Assembly: GCA_928212115.1 (NCBI GenBank) | Contig: CAKMRJ010005523.1 | Location: 106,572,794 to 106,636,793, forward strand | Reading direction: 5' to 3' | Source: Lactuca virosa | Taxonomy: Eukaryota; Streptophyta; Magnoliopsida; Asterales; Asteraceae | DNA: 64,000 nt | Shown: positions 31,896 to 44,390 of the stretch, piece by piece | How the letters are laid out: every line of letters begins with the position of its first letter | Position numbering within the stretch: the stretch's first letter is position 1 | The notes under the pieces: model-generated | The model's input: only the letters and a program-made list of their open reading frames with translations | What the model was told of the DNA's origin: nothing | Databases searched by the model: none | Translations under genes and position numbers: made by a program

Positions 31896-32529
31896 TGCCA
31901 AAAAGTCCTTGATGAACCCACAGAGGGATACATCTTACGGAGTGGGTTCCACGCATACCGTTACTATTCTGGATCATTGTTGGGATCCGTTCAGAAGTAT
32001 TATTTGGGAGATCCTTTGGTCAGGGGTTAAAGCGCTTGTTCTCCAGTGAAGTTAGAGATCAGTGGTTCTATCATTGTTGGGCATGGTCGACAGCTCTCTA
32101 TGGAAGAACTTTGGAGTTCAAGGCACCACCGTTGCTAAGAAAGGATTGGTAGCATGAAGATGGTAGTTTTAGTTGTGGGGGTTAGATGCATAAGTATTCG
32201 GTCATTGGATGTTCAAAAGAATTGTATTTTCGCATGGGTTGTGTTCGGTTAGAGTTCAGTGGTGCTGCGAGGTTGGGAGTGGGGACGAGAATTCGTCAAC
32301 CAGGGCGAAGTTTAAGGCCTCCAGTTGTCAGCATAGGAGGTAGATTGAAGTTTCAGATTGGACCAGATCTCAAGAGTACTCTTCCAGTTTTCAGAGAATG
32401 GGTGATCTTGATGTTTAGCTGGTAATTGATCGTCAGCATTGGTAAGCTCATATTGTTGACAATGAACTATTAGAAAATAAGAAGGATTGGGAACCCTTCA
32501 ACTCTCACGTGCAGTGAAGACTTAGTCGA
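31896..32529 (+). other. E interior right of F, unassigned
   Basis: This should be the protease to RT start region. I see only short frames and no D-T/S-G protease motif. Confidence 0.4.
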
Positions 32530-32885
32530 ATCTAAGTGGCGGAGAGCCTTTTTGTAAAGCTCTCCAAATGTGAGTTCTGGTTACGCGAGTTGCAATCTCT
32601 TGGGCACCTTGTCAACCAGAAGGGTATTCTGGTCGATCAGGCCAAGATAGAGGCCGTGATGCAGTGGGAGATTCCGAGGTCTCCAACTGAGATTCAGATT
32701 TTCCTGGGTCTAGCGGGTTATTACTGGAGATTTATGCGGGACTTCTCCAAGATTACGGTTCCTTTGTCCTGACTGACCAAGAATTCGGTGGCCTTTCGTT
32801 GGGGGCCTGAGCATCAGACAACCTTCGAGACTCTCAGACAGCAGGTATTGGGAACCAGATTAGAGCTTCAGTTAGGACTCAAGTT
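32530..32885 (+). pseudogene. Gypsy reverse transcriptase thumb remnant (element E)
   Basis: The frame 32536-32772 reads LFVKLSKCEFWLRELQSLGH at its start, then LVNQKGILVDQAKIEAVMQW, PRSPTEIQIFLGLAGYYWRF and SKITVPLS. This is the end of gypsy RT: the KCEF-x-LG-H block, K-x-EAV, and FLGLAGYYRRF-like motif leading into RNase H. After a single TGA the same frame continues for about 35 codons (TKNSVAFRWGPEHQTTFETL), the RT-RNase H connection. It starts and ends abruptly: palm with its catalytic YxDD lies upstream and is absent, and the RNase H core is replaced by the tandem array at 32929. The enzyme copied the RNA genome; this piece cannot. Confidence 0.85.
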
Positions 32886-32928
32886 TGGTTGAGTGTTAGG
32901 TCGAGTGCATGTTCGACCTGGTTTGGAA

Positions 32929-33256
32929 AGTGTTGTAAGACTACGGGGGTAGCCATAACATTCACTAGTGGTCAGTTAGCATGGGAAGTGTTGTAAGACT
33001 ACGGGGGTAGCCGTAGCATTCACTAGCGATCAGGTAGTATGGAAAGTGTTGTAAGACTGTAGGTGTAGCCGTAGAATTCACTAGCGATCAGATAGTATGG
33101 AGAGTGTTGTAAGTCTGCGGGTGTAGCCGTATCATTCACTAGTGGTCAGATAGTATTAGAGTGTTGTAAGTCTGTGGGTGTAGCCGTAGCATTCACTAGT
33201 AGCCTGATAGTGATAGACTATTGTAAGTCTGCGGGTGTAGCCGTAGCATTCACTAG
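32929..33256 (+). repeat. ~58-bp tandem array in the E interior
   Basis: Six units of GTGTTGTAAGACT...GGGTGTAGCCGTAGCATTCACTAG with steps of 57-59 bp. A related four-unit array sits in C at 41196-41383, also in the interior. It directly follows the RT remnant, where RNase H should be. Confidence 0.88.
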
Positions 33257-34220
33257 GTTGGTAGATAACATGAGTGCGTTGTTAGGACGCGGACGGAACA
33301 GTAGTACCCACCAGTTCGGTTATAGCAGTGAGGGCGTGGCAAATCTACAAATTGGTTTATGGGTTTCCCTAGAGGGATTAGACCTGGTTAAGCTAGTGAT
33401 AAGACTGTAGGAGCGTCACCACAGTTATGAGGTCAGGGAAGCAAGGAACTGCTTAAGGACGTGTGAGATAAGGCTATCATTGGTCAGGTAGCCATCACTT
33501 TTAGCTTTGGATTTGATGATGACAGGATTCGACGCATGGACCCGATCGGTTAGACCAGAAAGTTGTTAGAGTCGTAGTGGCATGATAACTAGTGGCAACT
33601 AGTTCCAAAGAAGGATTTCGTTCAGGAGTCATGTGAGACGACTAAGTGGGGGTCCTTTGGCTCTGCAGTCGGGCTGGAATCCGGTATTTCAAATGATTGG
33701 CGAACGAGATGAGATAAGGCAGGTCTCGGTAGATTTTGGAAAGCAGTCATGTGGCAGCATACTGCTTCAGGTAGATAAGTGTTCGGGCAGTTTCAGCGTT
33801 TGGGCAGTAGTAGTATTTGTGTTATGGGTTGTAAATACGGATGGAATAACAGATTGCTTGGGTTATGCTAACAGACCAGCAGGGATAATTGGGTTTGTGA
33901 CCCTGTTTTCCAGTGGGAACCTCGAGTCATCAGAAGTTGAGTAGTCAGTTGCGGGATAAACGAACTGGAATCAACGATAATGATTCAGTATGAGTGGTTT
34001 TGTCAGGGAATCAGACTATCTTAAGACAGCAGGTTTCAGCCGGAGTAGATGTGATCTTGTTGTGGGGAATTCGTTTACCTACGGATTTTAGTGCTTTGCG
34101 AAGATTGGTCACGGCTACCCTGGGACGGCTAGGCTGTGCCCAGGATGGTGACCGTGTTATTAGAGTGGTTGGGCGGGTAAGGAATGGTAAGGAATGATTT
34201 GGAGGACGAAATCTAATTTA
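33257..34220 (+). other. E interior, 3' part, unassigned
   Basis: Short frames only, none with integrase motifs. Ends with the GGAGGACGAAATCTAA signature found at the end of gypsy pol. Confidence 0.45.
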
Positions 34221-34233
34221 AGTGGGGGAGAGT
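34221..34233 (+). other. Polypurine tract of E
   Basis: AGTGGGGGAGAGT before TGTAACACCCC. Confidence 0.88.
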
Positions 34234-37169
34234 TGTAACACCCCGTTTATTAAGTAGATAAATAAATAAAGTAATGAACGAATAGTAGCCCTAAAATAAA
34301 TAATTATATATCAAAGGTGAGCCTCGAAAAGCTGATTGTCACAATTTTAGATATTAGGGGTTAAAAGTGTAAGTTCCGGGGCGGATTCGTAAATATTTAT
34401 GAAGGCATGGACTACTTGAAAAAATTATGGGGACTTATTTTGAAGAGATTTTGGAGATTAGGGGCTGAATGGTAACTGTGGGACTAATTATGGAAGGAAT
34501 AATGGGAGTAGGGGTGGGAAGAGTAAAATTATGGACTTGGATTGTATAGGTTAGAGATAGGAGGGGCTGGAAGTGTCAATCCTCATGAAGTTGTATGGGA
34601 CACGGGTATTAAACACGTTACCTTGTCCATGCCAAACCCTAAACCTAGTTGCTATGTCTCAGCCACCACCTTATCTTCTCCACCCTAGCCGTCACCTCCT
34701 CGCCACCACTGAAGGATCATCGGAGCAGCCGCCATGTTCCGTCGCCGACAAAGATAAAGAAGGCACGACGAGATCAGGAAACGTGGTTCATGGGTGCTTT
34801 TGCGGTTCATGGATGGGTCGCACACTCTCTCTTCACGTCTCTTCTGTTGCTGCCTCAGCCTACACCGCCGCTGTGACATGGCTGTTGCCTCCTGTTGTTG
34901 CTCGTCGCCAAGAATGATGGTTGTGGTTTCGTTTCTATGTTCGGTGTGGACTGCCGACTCACATCTGTTCATGGCGGGGCTGTGTGGGTCGATTCACGAA
35001 TGGGAGTGTGTTTCAGATCATGTTTGCGTGTGGATGCTCGACTAGGAATCAAGAGAACCGCCGCCACCACCTCACGGTGGCGGCTGTCACCACAATCCAT
35101 CATTGATGCCGCCATGTGTTTATGTTGGTGCGGTTGTGTTCATTGCTGCTGTGATAGGGTGTTGTGTGGATGTTTAGTTGTCCGGAAAAGCCACCACCAC
35201 CACCGTGAGGTGGTGGATGCCACCGTGTACCACCACCGGCCACCACAAGGATGGCTGTGTGTGTGTATGTTTATATTAGTGTGTGTGTGTTATTGAGTTG
35301 TATATTGTAAATGATGCCCAAAATAATAATGAAAATATCAAAACCACCACCGTGAGGTGGTGGCTGCCGCCACCGGCCGCCGTGTCGGGTGGCGGTGTGC
35401 CTCGTGTGTATGGTGACACGTTTGGGATGTTTGGACTGATTGGGCCTAGTGAAACCCTAATGGGCCCAATGAAGCTTAATGGACCTAGAAGCCCAAATAT
35501 GTAACTAATGGGCCTAATGAACCCTAATGGATCTAAGGACTTGATATGGGGCCTATTGGGTTGGGATTAAGTTGGAAACCCTAATTAAGGTTTAGAAAAC
35601 CCTAATTTTGGAATTATGGGCTTGGACTTATCGGGACCCACATTTGGGCCATTGGAATGGAATTGTAAATTACACGAATCACACCATATGATTTATTTAG
35701 AAGAGTTATGGACGTAATGAATTAAGTCCTTAATGGGCTAAGTGAGAAGCACTTAACCCTAATCATCATTTAATGTGAAACCCTAATTTTCACTTGGGCC
35801 TTAAGTTGGGCCTTCCTATTGGGCTTTGGTAATTGGGTTATTAATGGGTCATCCAAGAACAAGCAAATGGACTAGAATAATTTAATGGGATTTAGGGTAA
35901 GGCTCATGTGAGGGTTTGGGCCCAATTTGGAAAATTAGGCCATAGATAGGCCATAGTTTGGGCCTTAATGATTATATGATATTGGACCATTAGACTGTCA
36001 AGGGTTGGACTGGAATAAATGGTTGGGCCTTAGAGTGAGACCATGTAAAGGTTTGGGCCCAATTTGGAAAATTGGGCCATATGTTGGACTTTGACTCATA
36101 GTTGACTGTTGGACCTTTGGATTGGGCCTTGGGCTTGGATCAAGATAAGATTGGGGTAGAGCGGTCTTTTACCCCAAGCATGGACTTATGGTTATGTATT
36201 GGAACCCAATTATTAATTGGGTGTTATTTTGACATTGACAGTTTAGGAACCTATCATCCAGCAGCTGAGGTTGGGTCTGCAGGACTTCAGTAGTGTGAGG
36301 TGAGTTACCTTCCAGTAGCGGTGGGTCTATGACCACAATGCCAGCCCACCAGTAGGAGTTGTTCTTAGATGATTGTCTTTGTGATAATTGTCTGGTATGT
36401 GTTATCTGTTATGATTATGTGTTAGTATGCTATGATTTTATGTGATATGTGATATGAGGGGTAGGATAGACCCCAACACCGGTCGAAAGGACCGAAGGGG
36501 TAGTTAGTACCCAGTTATGTTAGGCAACTTATGCTATGTGCTATGATATTATGTGGTAGTAGTAGGGGTTGAAATAGTCCCCGGAGACCAGTCGAGAGGA
36601 CCGAAGGGGTAGGCCAGCACCTAGATATGCTAGGCAAGGTTACCGGTCGAGAGGACCGAATGGGTAGGACAGCACCCAGATATGCTAGGCAAGGTTACCG
36701 GTCGAGAGGACCGAAGGGGTAGGCCGGCACCCAAATATGCTAGGCAAGATTACCGGTCGAAAGGACCGAAGGGGTAGGCCAGCACCCAGGTATGCTAGGC
36801 AAAGTTACCGGTAAAAAGGATCGAAGGGGTAGGTCACGCATCCAGATATGCCTGGCAGTATGTGATATGTATGGTATGTGGTATGATGGGGGAACTCACT
36901 AAGCTTCGTGCTTACGGTTTACAGTTTTTGGTTTCAGGTACTTCGTTTTCAAAGGAAAGGAGCCGGCTCGATCGCAGCGCATCACGCTATGATTTTCCGC
37001 ACATGAGATCTTTGGGATCACACTCTGATATTGTTTCATGATAACATGTTTTGATTATTTCTACTTTGGTTTTGACATGACATGATATTATGGATGTTTT
37101 CTTATACTGTTGGTTTTATAATAACTTATCTAAAATCAAATTTTTAGCCTTAAATTTTGGGATGTTACA
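34234..37169 (+). repeat. 3' LTR of E
   Basis: 2936 bp, colinear with 20166-23011. Longer mainly through an extra ~60-bp segment at about 36032-36092, itself a second copy of the GGTTTGGGCCCAATTTGG text found 120 bp earlier. Donor at 36297-36305 and acceptor at 36932-36940 are both kept; tandem array 36475-36860. Confidence 0.92.
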
Positions 37170-37174
37170 GTATG

Positions 37175-38040
37175 AAGCTCACCTTGGGGTTTTTGAGATG
37201 TAGATGAAAAAGAAGATGAAACTTTGAACCTAGCTTGTGCCTTGAAGAGATCTCGAAAATATGGGTGTTCTAAGGAGTTTGACACACAACAAAGTGTGTG
37301 AATGGAAAGTTTTAAGCATAAACATGAAGTAAAAACTATTGAGTTAGACAAGAACTTACCAAGTTATTGATCTTAAAGAAGGCTTCTTGAAGAACACACA
37401 CACACACCCCCACGAATTTAGAGAAAGAAGATGGGAGAAAATTTGAGGGTTTGAGAGGAAATGAGAGGTGAGAATGAAAGTTGAAATGATTTTTGGGGTG
37501 GGAGGATGGCCTTGGGCTGATCTTTAAAGAAGGGAGGGAGAAGAGAGAGATGGTTAGGGGTTATTACATGGAGGATTAGACTCTAAGTGCATAGATATTT
37601 GATGGTTAAATTGCATGGATATCCTCCATGCAATAAGGAGGTGTCAAGCCTTAAATTAACCTCATATTTTCCTTTTCCTTTTTTTTAATAAAACCAAGAA
37701 TTGGAAGAAGAATAGAAGATCATGCATCTTCGACTTGATATTACATTGGCCCATTAGGGATTTTCGATCCATGTGGGCCCATATATGAGTTTACGGCACA
37801 ATACGGTTAAATAATTGGGTTTTCGGCCCATAGAAACAATGTGAGGGGTTTTCGGCCCAATAAGGCCCAATAATGTTTTAGGAAGGGTATTGGTCCAATT
37901 AAGGGGTTTGGGTCGAAATTTCTTGGACTAAGGCCCAAAAGTGATTGGATTTGGCTAATTGGGTCGAGTTTTGGGCTTATACAAGGAGATTATATTGTTC
38001 AGGAATTTACATCTTAACCTAATTTTTTCCAGTTGTGACA
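37175..38040 (-). repeat. 5' LTR of D, inner part
   Basis: Resumes after E and ends with CCAGTTGTGACA. Compare 13166-14030. It has extra T bases in the poly-T run near 37680 and a shorter CA repeat than its partner. Confidence 0.9.
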
Positions 38041-38045
38041 CTTTC

Positions 38046-38270
38046 TGTGTTATGTGATATGTGTTTCAGGTATTTCTCAGGATCGCGGGAAGGCACAGAC
38101 TTGATTGTACACACGAGATGGAGTTATATTTTTGGAGGATCTTGGATTTTATTCAACAATTATGAAAATGTGTTTTCGAAAATTTGACAATTGGGGATTA
38201 TGTGAAATGTGTTGATGAGATTTATGTGATTTAAAAATGAAAAATTTGTCTAAAAATTTACAGTGTTACA
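38046..38270 (+). repeat. 5' LTR of C, right part
   Basis: Continues C after D and ends ACAGTGTTACA. Begins in the block that follows the splice-donor/array region and carries TTTCAG/GTA at 38064-38072. Confidence 0.88.
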
Positions 38271-41200
38271 AGTTGGTATCAGAGCCTTGGTTTGAGGGAT
38301 TCGGATGTACCTTCGGGTGTGTCTGGACTCAAACTGAGGATTTGAGAAAATTTTTCAAAAGAAATGATTTTTCGAAAATGAGAAAGAGCTTTAAGAGAAA
38401 ATGAGTTGGAGCAGTGTGTACAATCAGCCAGAGCCCGAATGGCGATTTCCCAAAATACCCTTATGTATTTGTGTTATCAGATATTTATGAGATATTAGTG
38501 ATGCATGCTAGAGGATAGGCTAGGTATTTCATATTTTAGGGCTAGAGTTGCCTGATTTGTGATGCCTTAGCCTAGGGGTTGTTGCTATCTGTTATGTGCC
38601 TTGAGTATGTGCTGAGTAGGAGTATCTAGCAAGAATCTTTTAGAGAGAGCTTTGAGTAGTGGAGTAATCTAGGAGAGACACCTAGATGTGCTTTTGGAGG
38701 AATCTACTGAGAGGGTAGTTAGATGCCACGAGAGGTAGGGTTGCCTGAGTCGGCGATGCCTTTTGACTTTTGGATAGAGCAAGAGGAGTTATATGCCAGA
38801 GTGGTTTTACGTGCTGGTGGGGGTTATTCGATGCCCGAATACTGCTTGCTTTGTGCTTTGTGGATCTCTTGATGATGGAAGTCAGCTACCGAGTGAATAT
38901 GGCGATATTCAGGAGGTAGATGGTTGGCATCATGAGGAGTTCTTCAGCAGCTGATGGCAAAGAAGTGTGAGAACCTAGGAAGAGCCTGGGGAGTGACTTT
39001 AGTCAGATGAGTACGCTGATAGAGGAGAGTATTCACTGGAGAGCGACCATGTGTAATGATATTGGTGATCGAGAAGGTTGAGCATCTACTTAGGAAATAT
39101 GGGACGATCCGTGTGGAAAGTATGGGTAGATGTGGCAGGTAGTATGGGCGCGTACTAATAAAAGCAGAGGACCCATACTCGAAGCAGGGAGAATCCTAGA
39201 GGTTCTAAATAGCAGGCTAAGGTGAGATAACATGGTTCGGGTACCATGATTCGTAGCAGAGGGTATTTTCATCTTTACCAGTTATCCGACGATGGGTGTT
39301 CAGATCGAGAGAGGTTATAGTAAACTGTGGGGGTCAGAGGGCCATGCCGATCGAGCTTCGATGGAGTGTACCTTGTGAGGGAATTGAGGTTAGATCCTGA
39401 GGAGTTGACTGGTGGGCTGCCAGTTGGAGTCGTAGGACTTGAGGAAAAAGTGGAGGTGATACGATGTGGAGGATTGCGGACTGGGTTGAGTGATCGGCCG
39501 ATGGTTGAGATGCCACTTCTGTGCCGATAATTTCATTATTTTCGCTTCTCGTGTGGAGCGAAAGGGATAACGAGCTTCCGGTTTCATAGTTTGGAGGTAA
39601 ACCCCGTGGGGTAGCATATAGTCGCGATATTTTCACCAGAGTAATTGTGGTATGTTGCTGCGAGGTATTTCTTATACCATGAGAGAGTCATCAGTAGGGA
39701 CTGAGATGGATGAGAACAAGGAGATGCCTTAGTTGAGTAAGGCATAGTTTTTTTAGTAGCAGTTCCAGGTGATCAAGAGGAGTATACCGGGGCGGCGGCC
39801 CTCGTCGCCTACGTTGTGTATCGACTGTGAGAGTGAGGTTACTATCTTCTATGATGAACCACGCGATGGAATGTTGGTTGAGGGATCGGAGACGAGGTGT
39901 GTGAGAGTGCATTTTTTCCAAATTGAGGGTCGTGACTAATTCAGGATAGTTGGGATATCCGGCGGTGTGTCGGTATGAGATTTTTTGGATGACTAGAGGC
40001 AGTCACGTTAGGAGGATTTAGAGGATTTCATCGTAGATTCGGGGTAATTGGAGTTTCTTGGTCCCTATCGGGAAGATCATCGAGTGTTACGTTGTACATT
40101 CCAAGAGTCAAGTGTGATGTACCTGGTGAAAAAGTTTGTGGAGTAGGCTGTTGGTATGCCAATTGGTGGCGGTTCGAACCCTGAGTGGGGGAGAATTGGG
40201 TATTCTATTGAGAAGATCAGCGATCTGTTCAAGTGCGGTTAGAGAACTGGTTATGGAGATCAGCGGTACGGACACATGAGACTTGGTTTCTTGATGGATG
40301 AGGCAAGTTGCAGAGCGAGATGATACATGTTGTACGTGTTCAGGAAAGGACGAGTGTATCCACAGCAAGTAGCCATTGGACAAGGACCTTATTGTGGTTG
40401 GGAACTCTTCGAGTTGTAATGGTTGAGTTCAAGGCGGTTGGCTCGTTGAAGTCCAGTTTCGACTGTTGAGAATTTCTAGTTTAATGTATGGGTTGTTATA
40501 TGCACTCCGGGAAGGGCACCAGTTGATTTGGAAACCAACTTCAGAGTCGGTATGAGTATTCTCGCATGGGTTTTGAGCAGTATTGGATGGGGTTTCGGAT
40601 TGTCGTCAACGTGTTTTTAGTCATTGACGATTCCTCCATGTTTCAAATTGTGAGTTGGAGTATTTCGAGGTTACAAGTTGTGCGAGAGGAAGATCAGTGG
40701 TTAAGGCAAGACATTGTGAGATCCTGAGAGGGTGTATTGCGGTGTCTGAGTGTGATGCCGTCAGTGGAAGATCAGTGGTTGAGGCAAGACATCGTGAGGT
40801 TCTGTGATGGTGTACCAAGGTATCCGAGCTTGATGCCCTAAAATTTTGGATTATTTTGAGACTTGTGTTAGTGAGATGGCAAGTGGAGTACCGAGTGACT
40901 ATTGTTCCAGTGGGAGCCCTTCAACTAATTTTCATCGAACGAGATTATCCAAGAATGTGAATTGTAGCGAGAGAAAGTGTTTTGTTGTGACGATTGTCAT
41001 TGGGAGTAGTGATGCTTAATCCGGGTGGGTGTGTGTACCTATCTATGATTGGACCGCAGAGCATGAGTTAGTGAACTCAGTGGGGTGATGACTCAAGGAT
41101 GAGGTTGTGTGGTGATAAGAGAGCGAGTGGATCTGAGTGGGGAGTAATCACTTGGGTCTGTCAGGGAAAAACCGTAGGGTGAGCCCACGGCGAGTGAGAG

Positions 41201-42568
41201 AGTATTGTGAAACTGCGGGGAGCCCTAGCTTTCACGAGTCAATGAGAGAGTGTCATAAGCCTGCGGGGAGCCGTAGCATTCACGAGTCAGTGAGGTAGTG
41301 TCTTAAGACCATGGGGAGCCGTAGCACTCATTAGTAAATACGAATGAATGTTGTAACTACGGTGAGCTGTAGTATTCACTAGTAGAGCATGACGCAGAGG
41401 AATTCTTAGGCTTGGGAAGCCTTGCCAATTGAGTCTTTGGGAAACTAGAGGCTGGACCAGGGGCGAGACTAGGGCCCCATGATGGTCGGGAATCGTTATA
41501 TCCCGATTGGAGGAGTGGTGTACGCATAGAATTGTGGATCATGGGGCGTGAGTTGAGTCTCAGATTGGAGATGAGTGGTTCCAATTTTCCCTGTTGAATC
41601 AGACTTCCGAGTTTGAGTTTGGCCATATTTGTATAATGAGTAGGCAGGATGAGGTTCCGAATTCCCAGATGGGTTCCTTTTGAGAGGTAATGGTTTCCAT
41701 CTGATGTTTTAAACCTGTGTTGGTCAGTACGTTGGTTTGGGAAGGACCACGGGACGCATAGAACCAGTAGGTGGTAGACGACAGAGGTCGGAGGTGTGAC
41801 AACTTTAGATGGGGTGGTAGTGATTCGCTTGAGGTAGAGCGAACTTCATGACTTTGTGTGTCATGACAGGTTGAGATAGCTATTGTGAGAAGGAGTCTGT
41901 AAAGCCGTTTTAATGGGTGTACAAGGATAGCATTGGAGGTTCAATTATTGGGTCGAGAGCTGACCTGGTACACGGTGTTGGGAGAGGCATTTGAGAGGAA
42001 GCAGAGGCTTATGGGTATAAATGTCAGAGGATAGTTCAGAGCGGGTATGATCATTTCATTGTGTCTAAGGACAGAGTATTGAGGTGCATTTTTTTCAGAT
42101 GGGTTCTGATAGCGGTACATGTGGTGGGTCCCTGGTGAGATGTGACCCTTCCGTTCCTTTTGAGCTGCGATCTGGATCGATTGGTATATCTGACATGAGT
42201 GATTGGTAGCTAATTATCGGTCAACGAATTGTTTTCATCAGTCGCAACAAGGAAATCAGAGTTGGTAGTGTGTTATCGGGGTCTGTTATTTGATGAGCGA
42301 GTAACATGATGATATCTTGCATGGGCGGTCTAGAAGGGAGACAGACCACTAGAACTTCTAGGTTCTGGAGAGTTAGAACTGGTACCGCAGCGGCAGAGGG
42401 GTCCATCCTGTTTTGGGATTGGGAGTTTCTGATTAGGTCCGGCTGTATTGGAAGGGAGGTTGTTGTATGATATGAGATTTTTGGTAGTGCTTCTCGGGTT
42501 ATTGAGTTTTATCTACGTGTTGTCAAGGATCGATTTCGAGGGCGAAATCTAATTTAATGGGGGAGAAT
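38271..42568 (+). other. Interior of C: leader-like and unassignable sequence
   Basis: Primer-binding site TGGTATCAGAGCC at 38274-38286. About 38870-39190 matches the leader of E. Beyond that, frames are 60-100 codons at most and carry no gag, RT or integrase motifs that I can recognise, in either strand. The right end has the GAGGGCGAAATCTAA signature and a polypurine tract (about 42557-42567). Either pol has decayed past recognition or this family has a non-coding interior. Confidence 0.6.
41196..41383 (+). repeat. Tandem array in the C interior, related to that of E
   Basis: Four units of about 55-60 bp with GCGGGGAGCCGTAGCATTCA cores (first unit changed, last shortened). Compare E 32929-33256, where the core is GGGGGTAGCCGTAGCATTCA. 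Confidence 0.8.
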
Positions 42569-44385
42569 TATAACACCCCGAATCCTGGATGAGAATTTAA
42601 GAGTCATAATGCACTTTTGGGAACCTACTCGACGATTTGGTTGGTTCCGACTCGTCGTGTAGGGGCTGACCAGGCCACGCGTGTTTTGAAGCCTACTCGT
42701 CGAGTCGGGGGGCTGGACTCGACGAGTTGAGTCTGTATTGAGAAAACCCTAATTTTAGGTCTTGCACCCTATTTAAAGGCCCTTAAGGCCTCATTTCCGC
42801 CTCCCTGACCATTTAGACACACTGAGAGAAACCCTAGACGAGCTGTAGTCGTTTTGCGAGAGAGAAAAGCTAAAGATCTTGTGTTCAAGTGCATTTTTAG
42901 AAGAGGAATGAAGAGCAATAAGGTTTGGAATGAGAAGAAGCTTTGGATCCAGTGTCCTTTCGGTGCTAGCTGTCAATTGGAGCTAAAAAGCTATCTCCTT
43001 GATCATTCCTTTTGTTAGATCTCTTTCTAGAGAGTTTTAGGGCTTTATTCTATCCATCTTTTGGTTTGGAGTTGTTGAGCTGGTCATGGGAGTTGAGATT
43101 ACAGATCTGAGCTATATGAGTCCCTATGAGCCCAAAGATTCGAGCTTTGTTAAGCTTTGGGCAAATCTTCAAGTATAAAGACCTTTATAGAGCATGTTTT
43201 AATTTATATGCCATGCATGAACATAAAGCTTGCAGCTTTACGTGATGATTCAGCCTTGGGAGGCTAGACCCAGAGTATGAGACCTTCTTTCTATCCAAAA
43301 TCGTCTGAATGAGAAATTAGACTTAAGGGACTCGACGAGTTGATGAGACAACTCGAGGACTCGGTTAGGGTTTACCCCGATGGTTTGGACGCGTTGCAGA
43401 CTCGGAGAGTTGACGAGACAACTCGACAAGTTGAAAGGGTTTTACCCGTCTTTGGATTCAGAGTAGACTCGACGAGTTGATGGGACAACTCGATGAGTAG
43501 GTGGGGTTTTCCTGGTCTTCTGGACACTGCATGGACTCGACGAGTTGGCTAGCAACTCGGCGAGTTGACTCGGGTTTAAGCAATGTACTGAGTTCTGGGA
43601 TACACGACGAGCTCATGAGCTATACTCGGCGAGTCGGGTCAACATGGGCTGTTGACTCGAGTGTTGACTTTTGTTGACTTTAGGGTTTGGTCAAGACAGG
43701 GATTATGAGGACCATGGAGGGGTAAAATGGTCTTTTACCCATCCCAAGAGTTAAAGAGAGGAAATATCTCGGTTTATTTAGAGTTGTTATTTAAGTGCTA
43801 ATTGGAGATAATCATTGTATGTGTTAGGCGGAGGCTAGATCGGTGATTCGTGTACGAGGTTTATTGTCTTGCTTACGAGGTGAGTCTTCTCACTATACTT
43901 ACCTAGAGTGGTAATGTATGTGTGACCGAAGGGTCTTATGTGCTTATATTGAGTATTGTGATATCATGCATTATGTATTTGTGATTTATGTTGTGTATTA
44001 TTCTGAGCTTACTGAGTTAGGACCGAAGGGTCCACCCGAGTTGTGGGACCGGAGGGTTCCACTGAGACACATTGACCGGAGGGTCTTATTCGAGTATAGC
44101 CACGAGAGGCCGATGAGATGTGTGTGGTATTTTGGGGAACTCAGTAAGCTTCGTGCTTACCGTGTTATGTGATGTGTGTTTCAGGTATTTCTCAGGATTG
44201 CGGGAAGGCGCTGACTTGATTGTACACACGAGATGGAGTTATATTTTTGGAGGATCCTAGATTTTATTCAACAATTATGAAAATGTTTTTTTGATAATTT
44301 GATAATTGGGGATTTTGTGAAATGTGTCGATGAGATTTATGTGATTTAAAAATGAAAAATTTGTCTGAAAATTTTCGGTGTTACA
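42569..44385 (+). repeat. 3' LTR of C
   Basis: 1817 bp, uninterrupted reference for the split 5' LTR. The first dinucleotide is TA instead of TG, and the end is GTGTTACA. Followed by ATTTT (44386-44390). Promoter 42744-42777; donor 43877-43885; acceptor 44179-44187. Confidence 0.93.
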
Positions 44386-44390
44386 ATTTT

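Larger units (their letters stand above)
20166..37169 (+). mobile_element. Element E: Ty3/gypsy retrotransposon holding F
   Basis: 5' LTR 20166-23011, primer-binding site 23015-23027, interior 23012-34233 (including F at 24468-31890), polypurine tract 34221-34233, 3' LTR 34234-37169. GTATG duplications at 20161-20165 and 37170-37174 are perfect. Without F the interior is about 3.8 kb, with a gag knuckle remnant and an RT thumb remnant and little else. Confidence 0.93.
11353..38040 (-). mobile_element. Element D: Ty3/gypsy retrotransposon on the minus strand, holding S and E
   Basis: LTR 11353-14030 is the 3' LTR in its own orientation. Then come a polypurine tract (14031-14047), interior (14031-17666), primer-binding site (17651-17663) and the 5' LTR from 17667 to 38040, which is interrupted by S (19378-20130) and E (20166-37169). 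Ends are TGTCACACCC and GTTGTGACA. Duplications are CTTAC (11348-11352) and CTTTC (38041-38045), one mismatch. The interior is only 3.6 kb and lacks protease, RT, RNase H and the integrase core, so it is a large deletion derivative. Confidence 0.88.
9757..44385 (+). mobile_element. Element C: Ty3/gypsy retrotransposon, with D nested in its 5' LTR
   Basis: 5' LTR 9757-11352 continues at 38046-38270; primer-binding site 38274-38286; interior 38271-42568; 3' LTR 42569-44385. ATTTT at 9752-9756 and 44386-44390 is the target duplication. The LTR ends are TGTAACACCCC (TATAACACCCC in the 3' copy) and GTGTTACA. The interior has no recognisable protein, only a tandem array and a leader shared with E, so this copy is non-autonomous or fully decayed. 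Removing D restores an LTR colinear with the 3' copy. Confidence 0.88.
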
